The notes under the pieces: model-generated
What the model saw: the letters and a program-made list of their open reading frames with translations, nothing else
The model's database searches: none
What the model was told of the DNA's origin: nothing
Assembly: GCF_900101965.1 (NCBI RefSeq)
Contig: NZ_FNAP01000003.1
Span: forward strand, 62,001 to 126,000
DNA from: Rhodospira trueperi
Lineage (GTDB): Bacteria > Pseudomonadota > Alphaproteobacteria > Rhodospirillales > Rhodospirillaceae
Length of the DNA: 64,000 nt
Direction: 5' to 3'
Position numbers and translations under genes: made by a program
Part shown: positions 26,898-38,302 of the stretch, piece by piece
Position numbering within the stretch: the stretch's first letter is position 1
How the letters are laid out: every line of letters begins with the position of its first letter

Positions 26898-29800
26898 TCA
26901 GGCCGCGACGCCCTCGGACACGCCTTCCAGGCGGTCCTCCAATTCCTCACCCGCGTTGCGCAGGGTCTCCAGCACCGACTCGTCCGGCGACCAGTAGTTC
27001 CGCTCGTGCGCCTCCAGCAGGCGGTTGGCCACCCGCGCCGACGCCATCGGGTTCAGCTCGGCGAGCCGCTTGCGCATCTCCTCGTCCAGCATGAACGTTT
27101 CTGTCAATTGATCGTACACCCACGGCGCCACCTGCCCGGTGGTGGCCGACCAGCCCAGCGTGTTGGTAATCGCCGCCTCAATCTGGCGCACGCCCTCGTA
27201 TCCATGCTCCAGCATGCTTTCGTACCACTTCGGGTTCAGCATGCGGGTGCGGGTTTCCAGCGCCACCTGCTCGGCCAGGGTACGCACCTTGCCCTCGCCC
27301 ATGGTCTGGTCCCCGATGTAGACCGGCACCGACGAGCCATCGCCCCGGGCCCGCGACACCGCGCGGCTGATGCCGCCCAGGGTGTCGAAGTAGTGGTCCA
27401 CGGTGGTGACGCCCAACTCCATGGACTCCAGGTTCTGATAGGCCAGATCGACCCCCGACAGAATCTCGCCCAACTGCTCGGCCCGCTGCGTCGGGTTGCC
27501 GGCGCGGCCATAGGCGAAGCACTTGCGCCGGGTGTAGGTCTCGGCGAGTTCGTCCTCCTCGGTCCAGCCACCGGAGTCCACCAGCATGTTGACGTTGGAG
27601 CCATAGGCCCCGTCGGCGTTGGAGAACACGCGCAGCGCCGCCGTCTCCAGGTCGCAGCCGTGGGCCGCCATGTACTCAACCGCGTGCTTACGGATGAAGT
27701 TCATCTCCACCGGCTCGTCCTCGGCCGACGCCGCCAGGAAGGCCGCCTCGGCCAGCAGGCGCGTCTGCAACGGCAGCAGGTCGCGGAAGATGCCGGACAG
27801 CGTCATGACCACGTCGACGCGCGGCCGGCCCAGATCCTCCAGCGGGATCAACTCGGCCCCAGACAGCCGGCCATAGCCGTCCACGCGCGGACGGGCGCCC
27901 ATCAGCGCCAGGGCCTGCCCGATGGGGCCACCCTCGGTCTTCAGGTTGTCGGTCCCCCACAGCACGATGGCGATGGTCTCGGGCATGGTGTTGCCCTCGG
28001 CGATGTGACGGTCCAGCACCAGCTTGGCCTGGAGCGCCCCGTCCTTCACGGCGAACGCGGACGGCAGGCGGAACGGATCAAAGCCGTGCAGGTTGCGCCC
28101 CGTGGGCAGCACCGCCGGCGTGCGCAGCAGGTCGCCACCCGGCGCCGGGCGGATGAAGCCGCCGTCGAGCGCGTGCAGCAGCGCCGGAATCTCGCTATCG
28201 GTGGTCAGCAAACCGTCGATGCGCAGCAGCTCCTCGAACAACGCCACGTCCAGCCCCACCTTGGCGGCCGCCTCGTCGTCCACCAGCCCGGCGGCGTAGC
28301 GCGCCCGGCTCAGGGCCTCCTTGGGATCGCCGGTCTCGACCAGACGCTCGATCACCGCGCGTTCAAGCTCGATCTCGCGCGTCGCCTCGGCCAGCGCCAG
28401 CAGCAGATCGACGCGCTCCTCCAGCGTCGGCGCCCGCCCCACGACATGCAGCCCGTGCGGGATCAGCGTATCCTCAAGTTCCTGCAGCGCGACGCGCAGC
28501 GTGTCCATGCGGGCGTCGATCCCGGCGGCGTCCAGGGTGTCCTGCCACGCCGGCTCGGCCTCGGCCAGGTCCAGTTCGGCGGCCTCGGTCTGGATCAGCG
28601 GGATCAGGCGCGCCCGCTCGGCGGCGTCATCGGGCGGCAACGTGCGCCAGCGCTCGATCGAGCCCTTCAGGTCAGACAGCCCCTTGTACAGCCCGGACTG
28701 CGACACCGGCGGCGTCATGTAGCTGACCAGGGTGGCCGCCGACCGGCGCTTGGCGATGGCGCCCTCGGACGGGTTGTTGGCGGCATAGAGATAGATGTTG
28801 GGCAGATCGCCGATCAGCCGCTCCGGCCAGCACTGACCGGACAGGCCGGTCTGCTTTCCGGGCATGAATTCCAGGGCGCCGTGCATGCCGAAATGAACCA
28901 CGGCGTGGGCGCCGAACAGGCTGGAGATCCAGCGGTAGAAGGCGGCGAAGGCGTGGGTCGGCGTGAAGCCTTTCTCAAACAGAAGGCGCATCGGGTCACC
29001 CTCGTAACCGAACGCCGGCTGCACCGCCACGACCACGTTGCCCAACTGCACGCCCAGGACCTGGATCGACTGGCCGTCGCTCTGCTGGCGACCCGGCGCC
29101 GGCCCCCACTGGGCCTCGATCTCGTTGAGCCAGCGCTGGCCCTTGACGTGATCGTCCACGGAAATGCGGGTCAGCACGTTGGCCTGGGCGCCGTGCTGGG
29201 CGGCGTTGCCGACCAGCACCCGCTCGCGCAGGTCATCAACGCTGTCCGGCACCTCGACCCGGTAGCCGGCCGCAGCCATGGCCTTCAGGGTGTTGAACAG
29301 GGACTCGAACACCGAAAGATAGGCCGCCGTGCCCACGGCACCGGAATTTGGCGGGAAGTTGAACAGCACGATGGCCACGCGACGCTCGGCCTTCGGCGTC
29401 CGCCGCAGCCGGATCAAGCGGTCCACGCGCGCCGCCAGCGCCGCCACGCGCTCGGGCTCGGGGAACATGTCACGGGCCGACTCACCCTCGGCCTCGTCGG
29501 TGCGGCCGCCGAACAACAGGGGCGCGGTGGCGCCGTCCAGCTCGGGGATGGCGATCATCATGGTCGACTCGACCGGCAGCAGGCCCCGGTCGGACCCGCG
29601 CCACTGATCCAGCGACTGGAACTCCACCGCCATGGCGGTCATGTACGGCAGATCGAGCCGCGACAGCAGGTCCTCGGCGGCGCGGGCATCGTTGTAGGCC
29701 GGGCCGCCGACCAGCGAGAAGCCCGTTAGCGACAGCATGGCGTCGATCACCGGGCGCTCGCGCTCCACGAAAAACGTCTCGATGGCCGGACGCGAGTCGA

Positions 29801-30677
29801 GGCCGCTGGAGAAGGCCGGGATGACCCGCAGGCCGCGCGCCTCCAGCGCGCCGATCACGGCGTCGTAGTGCGCGGTGTTGCCGGCGAGGATGTAGGAGCG
29901 CATCACCAGCACGCCGACGGTGCCCTTGATCGCGCCGTCCGGCTTGGGCAGGCGCGAGACGTCGGTGCCCATGCGCCCCGGCAAGCGGGGATGATACAGC
30001 CCGGTCTCGGGATACTCGGCCGGGGCCTCCGGCTTGATCTGACCGCGCAGCACGCGGCGCGGGCCGTCGGCGTAGCGGTCCACCATGAAGCGGACGAGGT
30101 TGGCCATGTTCTCCTCGGACCCCGCCAGCCAGTATTGCAGGGTGAGGAAGTAGGCCCGCATGTCCTGGGCCTTGCCCGGAATGAACCGCAGGATCTGGGG
30201 GATGCGGCGCAGCATGGCCATCTGGCCGGCGCCCGAGTCGAACCCCTTGTCGTCCTTCTTCTTGAAGCTGCCGCGCAGCTTCTTCAGCAGGGCGCCCACG
30301 CCCCCCTGCTTGGCGTCCATGCGGAACGGCCCCAGCTTGGTCAGCTTGACCACCTCGCCGGCGCACATGGCGCCCACCATGGCGTCGCACGTTTCGCGGC
30401 GCGCCTTCAGGGCCGGCAGCACCGCCTGGATGTGATCCTCCATGAACAGCATGGTGACGATGATGATGTCGCCGTGCTCGATGTCATGCAGGCAGCGCCC
30501 CAAGGCGTCTGTGTCCTCGCCCCATTCCGAAGCGGCATGCAGGCTCAGGTGCAGGCCCGGCAAATCCTTGCGCAGGGTCCGCGCCGCGCGCTCCGTGGCC
30601 CCGGACAAGTGCCCGTCCAGGGTCACGATCACCACGCGAATGGGCGTCTGCTCACCGACTGAAGTAGGCTTTGGCAT
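26898..30677 (-). CDS. bchH: Magnesium chelatase subunit H
   Basis: A 1259-residue porphyrin-binding subunit of Mg-chelatase, the committed step to bacteriochlorophyll. Length and order match Bch[21 protein letters not shown] at the N-terminus, [40 protein letters not shown], and [20 protein letters not shown] near the end. The ATG at 30675-30677 lies inside the last 26 bases of bchB. The partner subunits bchD and bchI are not in this window. Confidence 0.96.
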   Translation of the reverse strand: MPKPTSVGEQTPIRVVIVTLDGHLSGATERAARTLRKDLPGLHLSLHAASEWGEDTDALGRCLHDIEHGDIIIVTMLFMEDHIQAVLPALKARRETCDAMVGAMCAGEVVKLTKLGPFRMDAKQGGVGALLKKLRGSFKKKDDKGFDSGAGQMAMLRRIPQILRFIPGKAQDMRAYFLTLQYWLAGSEENMANLVRFMVDRYADGPRRVLRGQIKPEAPAEYPETGLYHPRLPGRMGTDVSRLPKPDGAIKGTVGVLVMRSYILAGNTAHYDAVIGALEARGLRVIPAFSSGLDSRPAIETFFVERERPVIDAMLSLTGFSLVGGPAYNDARAAEDLLSRLDLPYMTAMAVEFQSLDQWRGSDRGLLPVESTMMIAIPELDGATAPLLFGGRTDEAEGESARDMFPEPERVAALAARVDRLIRLRRTPKAERRVAIVLFNFPPNSGAVGTAAYLSVFESLFNTLKAMAAAGYRVEVPDSVDDLRERVLVGNAAQHGAQANVLTRISVDDHVKGQRWLNEIEAQWGPAPGRQQSDGQSIQVLGVQLGNVVVAVQPAFGYEGDPMRLLFEKGFTPTHAFAAFYRWISSLFGAHAVVHFGMHGALEFMPGKQTGLSGQCWPERLIGDLPNIYLYAANNPSEGAIAKRRSAATLVSYMTPPVSQSGLYKGLSDLKGSIERWRTLPPDDAAERARLIPLIQTEAAELDLAEAEPAWQDTLDAAGIDARMDTLRVALQELEDTLIPHGLHVVGRAPTLEERVDLLLALAEATREIELERAVIERLVETGDPKEALSRARYAAGLVDDEAAAKVGLDVALFEELLRIDGLLTTDSEIPALLHALDGGFIRPAPGGDLLRTPAVLPTGRNLHGFDPFRLPSAFAVKDGALQAKLVLDRHIAEGNTMPETIAIVLWGTDNLKTEGGPIGQALALMGARPRVDGYGRLSGAELIPLEDLGRPRVDVVMTLSGIFRDLLPLQTRLLAEAAFLAASAEDEPVEMNFIRKHAVEYMAAHGCDLETAALRVFSNADGAYGSNVNMLVDSGGWTEEDELAETYTRRKCFAYGRAGNPTQRAEQLGEILSGVDLAYQNLESMELGVTTVDHYFDTLGGISRAVSRARGDGSSVPVYIGDQTMGEGKVRTLAEQVALETRTRMLNPKWYESMLEHGYEGVRQIEAAITNTLGWSATTGQVAPWVYDQLTETFMLDEEMRKRLAELNPMASARVANRLLEAHERNYWSPDESVLETLRNAGEELEDRLEGVSEGVAA

Positions 30678-32277
30678 CGTACAGAGTCTCAACCGTGATC
30701 GTGTGAACGCCGCGCTCGGCGGCATATCGCTCGGTGTTGCGGCGCGCCTTGCCGCGAACGAAGAAGGGGATCTTGTGCAACTCCCGCTCGGCCTCGGCGG
30801 CCCAGACAACGGACCCGCTTTCGGCGACAGGGGAGGGAAAAGCCGCCGCCGCGCCCTGGCCCGATGGTTCGGACGGAGAGGACGGGGGAGCCGAGGGCTC
30901 GGCGACGGAGCGGACGGACGACGAACCAGAGGCGCCGGCGAGATGCGACGGGCCGGCATCGGCGTGGAACTCGAAATCCTCCCGGAACATGCCCAGAAGG
31001 TGCTCTTCCAGGCCCATCATCAAGGGATGGACCCAGGTATCGAACAGGACGTTGGCCCCCTCCACCCCCATCTGCGGGGCATGGCGGGCGGGAAAATCCT
31101 GAACGTGGACGGGCGCGGAGATGACGGCGCAAGGCAGGCCCAGCCGCTTGGCGATGTGGCGTTCCATCTGCGTGCCCAGGACCAGATCGGGCCGGGCCTC
31201 GGCGATCGCCTCCTCCACCTCCAGATAGTCGTCGGTGATCAGCGCCTCGACGCCGTATCCCTTGGCGACGGCGCGCACGTCGCGAGCGAACTCGCGCATG
31301 TAGGTGCCCAGGCCGACCACCTCGAAGCCCATCTCCTCGGCCGCCACCCGGGCGGCAGCGATGGCGTGGGTGGCGTCGCCGAACACGAACGCGCGCTTGC
31401 CGGTCAGATAGGTGCTGTCCACGGAGCGCGAGAACCAGGGCAGGCGGGGCGCCAGAGCGGCCAGCGTCGGCTCCGGATCGAGCCCGGCCAGCCCCGCCAC
31501 CTCGCGCACGAAATCGCGGGTCGCCCCGACCCCGATGGGAACCGTGGTGGTGCGCGGCTGTCCGAACGCCTTTTCCAGCCAGCGCGCCGCGGTCTCGCCG
31601 ATCTCGGGATACAGCACGACGTTGAAGTCGGCCTCACCCAGGCGCGTCACATCGGCCGCCGTGGCCCCCAGGGGCGCGGTGACGTGAACGCGAATCCCCA
31701 TGCTCTCCAGCAGGCCGGTGATCTCGCGCACGTCGTCGCGATGGCGGAAGCCCAGCGCGGTCGGCCCCAGCAGGTTGCAGGACGGCGCGGCGCCCTCGGC
31801 GCGCGGCGGACGATCCGTGCCCGGCGGCGGCGCCTTCGGCCCCGCAAGGGCGCGGGCCAGGCGATAGAAGGTCTCCGCCGCCCCCCAGGTTTCCTTGCGC
31901 TGATAGGACGGAAGGTCCAGCGGCACCACCGGAACGGAAAGCCCCAGAGTCTTCGTCAAACCGCCGGGGTCGTCCTGAAGCAGTTCGGCGGTACAGGACG
32001 AGCCGACCAGCAGCGCGTCCGGTTTGAACCGCTCACACGCGTCGCGCGCGGTCTCGCGCACCAGATCGGCGGTGTCCCGCCCCAGGTCGCGGGCCTGGAA
32101 GGTGGTGTAGCTGACGGCCGGACGCGATGGCCGGCGCTCGATCATGGTGAACAGAAGGTCGGCGTAGGTATCCCCCTGCGGCGCGTGCAAGACATAGTGC
32201 ACCCCCTGCATCCCGGTGGCGACGCGCATCGCCCCGACATGCGGCGGTCCCTCGTATGTCCACACCGTCAGGCGCAT
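30652..32277 (-). CDS. bchB: Light-independent protochlorophyllide reductase subunit B
   Basis: A 541-residue subunit of the BchLNB enzyme that reduces ring D of protochlorophyllide without light. Asp36 ([10 protein letters not shown]), the unusual cluster ligand of BchB, and Cys95 ([12 protein letters not shown]) are both in place. A linker of roughly 45 residues rich in Ser, Pro and Ala (about 440-480) separates the catalytic body from the C-terminal helical domain ([20 protein letters not shown]). The start is at 32275-32277, 5 bp after the bchN stop. Its 3' end overlaps bchH by 26 bases. Confidence 0.96.
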   Translation of the reverse strand: MRLTVWTYEGPPHVGAMRVATGMQGVHYVLHAPQGDTYADLLFTMIERRPSRPAVSYTTFQARDLGRDTADLVRETARDACERFKPDALLVGSSCTAELLQDDPGGLTKTLGLSVPVVPLDLPSYQRKETWGAAETFYRLARALAGPKAPPPGTDRPPRAEGAAPSCNLLGPTALGFRHRDDVREITGLLESMGIRVHVTAPLGATAADVTRLGEADFNVVLYPEIGETAARWLEKAFGQPRTTTVPIGVGATRDFVREVAGLAGLDPEPTLAALAPRLPWFSRSVDSTYLTGKRAFVFGDATHAIAAARVAAEEMGFEVVGLGTYMREFARDVRAVAKGYGVEALITDDYLEVEEAIAEARPDLVLGTQMERHIAKRLGLPCAVISAPVHVQDFPARHAPQMGVEGANVLFDTWVHPLMMGLEEHLLGMFREDFEFHADAGPSHLAGASGSSSVRSVAEPSAPPSSPSEPSGQGAAAAFPSPVAESGSVVWAAEAERELHKIPFFVRGKARRNTERYAAERGVHTITVETLYDAKAYFSR

Positions 32278-32282
32278 GGGGT

Positions 32283-34210
<1,928 letters not shown>

Positions 34211-34719
34211 GGCTCAGCCAACCCTCCGTGAAAGCCGCTCCGTCACGCGAGCGGTCGCTCACCCGAGCGCCACCAGCGATGGCTCGACGTCCTAACATGA
34301 TGTCGGGGGGGTGGGTCCATGCGGAAAAGAGCCCACGAGACCGCGCCTCATTGCCCTCTCGCTGGGCGCGACCGTCCCCGTCCTTAGCCTTCCATCCGTC
34401 CTCGCTGACTCTATGGGGAGGGACGGGACGTGTCAACCAAACAAGACGTCAATTGCTATTGACAAAAACCCCCTCGTGGGATGAGGTGACAGTCTCTCCT
34501 CGGGTGCTCTTCCGTTGCATCCGGGTCTGTTTGTTGGTGAACTGCGCGGATACGGGTCCGTGTGGAACGGGTTTGTTTGGCTCTGTTCTGGTGTTGCCAC
34601 CGATCCCCCGACCGATAGGGTGGGGCGGTCGGGCCGGGAGACACCGCCAAAGCCACCGGAGCAAGCCCGTCGGATGATCATGGATCCGGATCATCGGCAG
34701 ACAGGGAGGGGGCAGCGTC
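34211..34719. other. 509-bp divergent control region between bchF and aerR
   Basis: No gene is seen. It holds the bchF promoter and two near-consensus PpsR-type sites (listed separately). The rest, on the aerR side (34465-34719), shows no clear -35/-10 pair or hairpin. A GGAGGGGG ribosome-binding site precedes aerR. Confidence 0.6.
34408..34464 (-). promoter_or_regulatory. bchF promoter with two overlapping PpsR-like operators
   Basis: On the minus strand, TTGACA (34436-34431) and TAGAGT (34413-34408) are separated by 17 bp, a good sigma-70 promoter for the bchF superoperon. Two dyads lie over and upstream of the -35: TGT-N12-ACG (34431-34448) and CGT-N12-ACA (34447-34464). Each has one base off the TGT-N12-ACA consensus, and they share two bases. 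PpsR binding here is inferred from the pattern. Confidence 0.6.
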
Positions 34720-35880
34720 ATGGCGGAGTCAAGGCGCCTCGACGTCAACGGCCTGGAGATCGCACACACGACGATAGGGCCGGATCGGGATTGGCCGCGA
34801 CAACGGTCTCCCGGCGCCGGTCCGTGGGGGAAAAGGGGATGCGCGGACCCGGAAGGGGAAGAGGGTGTCGGCGGGGCCAGCATCGGCACGCCGACCGATC
34901 CCTTTCCGGCTCAAACGGTCGGACGATCCTCGTCCGGGTGGTGTCCGCGACCGTATACAACTCCGCAGGAGACGCACACAGCGCCGTGGCGGGGCAAGCC
35001 GGCGTCCGGGGCACGGGAGGACAGAGCCTTGGCGAGCGTGATTGAGGGAGACATCATCCCGCGCCTGGTCCTGGCCCATCGTGAGGTCCAACGGGGGCCC
35101 CATCGCGGAATGCCGCACGGTCCTCTCAGGGGGGATCGCCGCATACCGGCGGCCATCGGCGCGTGGGACGCCGGCATCCGAGCCCATGGTTGCCAGCACG
35201 CCGACGACTCGCCCACCGCCAACGACATTGAGGCCTTCGCCCAGTTCATTCTGAACGACGACATGGGCCTCGCCCTGGCCGTGGCGGAGTCCTGGCTCGC
35301 CCGGGGCGCCTCGTTCGAAGACATCTGCGCCGACCTTCTGCAGCCGGCGGCCTGTGTTCTGGAGGCCTATTGCGCAGGCGATGCCTGCGACTTCGCCGAC
35401 CTGACGCTGGGGCTGGGACGGCTGCAATGGGTCTTGCACGACCTGGACCGCATGTGCGGCGCGGACGACCGGCTGTATGGCCTGGACAGACGAATTCTGC
35501 TGGTGGCCGCGCCCGGCGAGGGGCACACCTTCGGGGTCTCCATGCTCTCGGCCGTGTTCCACCGGGCCGGCTGGGATGTCACCGACGCTTTGGTGGTCGA
35601 CTCCGCCGACGAGCTGATCGGCTTCGTCGGCGACACCTCCTATCCCGTGGTCGGCCTGTGGGTCGGCGCCAGGGGCTGCCTCGCGGGGCTGAGGAACACC
35701 ATCGACGCCCTGCGCCGCACCTCCATCAATCCGAACCTGAGGGTGCTGGTCGCTGGCCCCCGTTTCAGGGGTGACACCCTGGATGAGGGCGGACACGGCG
35801 CTGATGCCCTGGCCGCAACCGCTCCGGCGGCCGTCCTGCGGGCCGAGCGCCTGCTCGACGCCAGCCTGGAGCATAACTGA
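34720..35880 (+). CDS. aerR: AerR/PpaA cobalamin-binding regulator of photosynthesis genes
   Basis: A 386-residue B12-binding antirepressor partner of PpsR. The C-terminal half is a cobalamin-binding fold with the motif GEGHTFG, in which His269 is the expected cobalt ligand. The conserved helical part begins near LASVIEGDIIPRLVLAHREV (about 104-123). The first ~100 residues are Gly/Pro-rich and unconserved. The ATG at 34720 has a strong GGAGGGGG site, but internal starts (for example the GTG in LASVIEG) could yield a short form, as reported for AerR in Rhodobacter capsulatus. ppsR follows within 45 bp. Confidence 0.88.
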   Translation: MAESRRLDVNGLEIAHTTIGPDRDWPRQRSPGAGPWGKRGCADPEGEEGVGGASIGTPTDPFPAQTVGRSSSGWCPRPYTTPQETHTAPWRGKPASGAREDRALASVIEGDIIPRLVLAHREVQRGPHRGMPHGPLRGDRRIPAAIGAWDAGIRAHGCQHADDSPTANDIEAFAQFILNDDMGLALAVAESWLARGASFEDICADLLQPAACVLEAYCAGDACDFADLTLGLGRLQWVLHDLDRMCGADDRLYGLDRRILLVAAPGEGHTFGVSMLSAVFHRAGWDVTDALVVDSADELIGFVGDTSYPVVGLWVGARGCLAGLRNTIDALRRTSINPNLRVLVAGPRFRGDTLDEGGHGADALAATAPAAVLRAERLLDASLEHN

Positions 35881-35923
35881 ACAAGCGGGACCTTTTCGAG
35901 GTCCCGCAAGGGCGAGGAGCGTT

Positions 35924-37378
35924 GTGCACCAGTTCAGCGCACCCAGAATCTCCTTGGGAGACCTCGACGCCGATCAGGCCGCCCGGGTCATCGCCGCGTC
36001 CGCCGATGTGGCCTTGATCCTGGACCCGAAGGGCGTGGTGCGCGACATGGCCGTCGGCAAAAGCGACCTGGGCCTCGCCCCGCCCGGCGCCTGGATCGGC
36101 CAGCCCTGGGCGGAGACCGTGACCGAGGACAGCCGGCCCAAGGTTGACGCCCTGCTGCGCGATGCTCTGGCCGACGTCCCCACCGGCTGGCGTCAGGTGT
36201 CCTATCCGGTGCCCAACGGCGCCGATCTCCCCATGCTGTACGCCGCAACCCGGATCGGGCCCGACGGGCGCGTCGTCGCCATGGGCCGTGACCTGCGCTC
36301 CGTGGCCAACATGCAGCAACGCCTGCTTCTGGCGCAGCAGGCCATGGAGCGGGACTACGCCCGGCTGCGCCACCTGGAAACGCGCTACCGCCTGCTGTTC
36401 AAGCTGTCGTCCGAGGCCGTGCTGTTCGTCGACTCGGCCTCGCGCCGCATCGTCGAGGCCAACACGGCCGCCCAAGCCCTGTTTGGGGACAGCGGCAAAT
36501 CCCTGATCGACCGCGTCTTCCCGCACGGCGTGGAAACCGATGACGCCGATTCCATCGAGACGTTGCTGGCCAGCGTGCGCGCTGTCGGGCGCGGCGATGA
36601 TGTGGCCGTGCGCCTGGGCCCGGCCCGGCGCGAGGTGCTGGTCTCCGCCGCCCTGTTCCGCATCGAGCGGACCGTGCAGTTCCTGGTGCGTCTGTCCTCC
36701 CGCGTGGCGGAGTCGGACGGCACCCTGGTGACCCAGGCCCGCGCCCGCCTTCTGGACGTCATGGACAACGCCCCCGACGGAATGGTGGTGACCGACATGG
36801 ACGGCATCATCCTGTCGTCCAACACCGCCTTTCTGGATTTCGTGCAGGTGGCCACCGAGGCCCAGGTGCGCGGCCGCCCGTTGAGCCGGTTCATCGGCCG
36901 ACCGGGCGTGGACCTGACGCGGCTGATCGCCAATCTGCGAGACCTGGAGACGGTGCGCCAGTTCACCACCTCCGTTCACGGCGATATCGGCGCCAGCACC
37001 ACGGTGGAGATCTCGGCCGTCGCGGTGCCGCATACCGACCGCCCCTGTCTGGGCTTCATCATCCGCGCCGTCACCGACCGCGAGGAGGGCGCCGGATCCG
37101 GTGTCACGGCGGTGACCGCGCCACGCTCGGTCGAGCAACTGACCGAACTGGTCGGCCGCGTCTCGCTCAAGGAGATCATCCGCGAGACCAACGACATGAT
37201 CGAGAAGCTGTGCATCCAGGCCGCCCTGGAACTGACCGGCGACAACCGGGCCTCCGCCGCCGAGATGCTGGGCCTGAGCCGGCAAAGCCTGTATGTGAAG
37301 CTGCGGCGATACAATCTGGGGGACCTGTCCTCGTCGGACGCCTCCGGAAGCTCGTCTGCCCGTGTCACTTCTGATTGA
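35924..37378 (+). CDS. ppsR: PpsR/CrtJ repressor of photosynthesis genes
   Basis: A 484-residue regulator with tandem PAS domains (the best seen around MDNAPDGMVVTDMDGIILSS) and a C-terminal FIS-type helix-turn-helix (ALELTGDNRASAAEMLGLSR). It represses bch, crt and puc genes under aerobic conditions. The start is a GTG at 35924-35926 with GAGGAG just upstream. Only two cysteines are present: Cys430 next to the helix-turn-helix, matching the redox cysteine near 420-424 in known homologues, and Cys375. The second redox cysteine usually near residue 250 is missing. It is co-transcribed with aerR. Confidence 0.94.
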   Translation: MHQFSAPRISLGDLDADQAARVIAASADVALILDPKGVVRDMAVGKSDLGLAPPGAWIGQPWAETVTEDSRPKVDALLRDALADVPTGWRQVSYPVPNGADLPMLYAATRIGPDGRVVAMGRDLRSVANMQQRLLLAQQAMERDYARLRHLETRYRLLFKLSSEAVLFVDSASRRIVEANTAAQALFGDSGKSLIDRVFPHGVETDDADSIETLLASVRAVGRGDDVAVRLGPARREVLVSAALFRIERTVQFLVRLSSRVAESDGTLVTQARARLLDVMDNAPDGMVVTDMDGIILSSNTAFLDFVQVATEAQVRGRPLSRFIGRPGVDLTRLIANLRDLETVRQFTTSVHGDIGASTTVEISAVAVPHTDRPCLGFIIRAVTDREEGAGSGVTAVTAPRSVEQLTELVGRVSLKEIIRETNDMIEKLCIQAALELTGDNRASAAEMLGLSRQSLYVKLRRYNLGDLSSSDASGSSSARVTSD

Positions 37379-37411
37379 CGGACCCAGGACCCCGGCCTAG
37401 TGTCCCCAGCC

Positions 37412-38302
37412 ATGCAACGGATACAGCCTGCGGCCCTCCTTGAGGTCCTGCATCCCATCACTTGGTTCGCCCCCATGTGGGCCTTCACCTGCGGCGTGGT
37501 GTCGTCGGGACAGCCGTTCCTGTCCAACGCGCTGTTCATCCTGGGCGGCATCATTCTGGCCGGGCCGCTGGTCTGTGCCACCAGTCAGGTGGTCAACGAC
37601 TGGTACGACCGCCACGTCGATGCCATCAACGAGCCGAATCGCCCGATTCCCTCCGGCCGCATCCCCGGCGCCTGGGGCCTGATCATCGCCATCGCCATGA
37701 CCCTGCTGTCGCTGGCCTGGGCCTGGATGCTGGGCACCTGGGTGTTCTGGGCTGCCGTGTTCGGGGTGGCGCTGGCCTGGGCCTATTCGATGCCGCCGAT
37801 CCGCCTGAAGCTGAACGGCTGGTGGGGCAACGGGGCCGTCGGCCTGTGTTATGAAAGCCTGCCCTGGTTCACCGGCGCCGCCGTCATGGTGGGCGGCCTG
37901 CCGCATCCGGCGATCATTGCCCTGGCCCTGCTGTACGGCGCCGGCGCCCACGGCATCATGACCCTGAACGACTTCAAGGCCATCGAGGGCGACACCAAGC
38001 TCGGCGTGCGCACCCTGCCGGTTCAGTTGGGCGCCGAGCGCGCCGCGCGCGTCTCCTGCTGGGTCATGGCCGTACCGCAAGCGGTGGTGATTGCCATTCT
38101 GCTGGGGATGGGGCACCCGTGGCACGCGCTGTTCGTGGGCGTGCTGTTGGCCGTGCAGGGCCTTTTGATGATCCGGTTCCTGAAGGATCCGGTCAAACAC
38201 GCCCTGTGGTACAGCGGCATCGGCGTTCCCTTCTATGTGTCAGGCATGATGATCAGCGCCTTCGCGTTGCGCTTCGACGCCGGGGTGGCGGGGCTGTCAT
38301 GA
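37412..38302 (+). CDS. bchG: Bacteriochlorophyll synthase (tail prenyltransferase)
   Basis: A 296-residue UbiA-family membrane prenyltransferase that esterifies bacteriochlorophyllide a with geranylgeranyl or phytyl diphosphate. The catalytic Asp-rich motif is VVNDWYDRHVDAINEPNRPI, and the second is LNDFKAIEGDTKLGVRTLPV. It has about eight to nine membrane helices. The ATG at 37412 (MQRIQPAALLEVLHPITWFA) fits the family; a GTG at 37400 adds four residues. Its stop overlaps bch2 in ATGA. Confidence 0.95.
   Translation: MQRIQPAALLEVLHPITWFAPMWAFTCGVVSSGQPFLSNALFILGGIILAGPLVCATSQVVNDWYDRHVDAINEPNRPIPSGRIPGAWGLIIAIAMTLLSLAWAWMLGTWVFWAAVFGVALAWAYSMPPIRLKLNGWWGNGAVGLCYESLPWFTGAAVMVGGLPHPAIIALALLYGAGAHGIMTLNDFKAIEGDTKLGVRTLPVQLGAERAARVSCWVMAVPQAVVIAILLGMGHPWHALFVGVLLAVQGLLMIRFLKDPVKHALWYSGIGVPFYVSGMMISAFALRFDAGVAGLS

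Noticed and set aside
34459-34487. Plus-strand TTGACA as an aerR promoter
   Set aside because: The matching -10 position (TGAGGT) is a poor fit, and the aerR start is more than 230 bp away.
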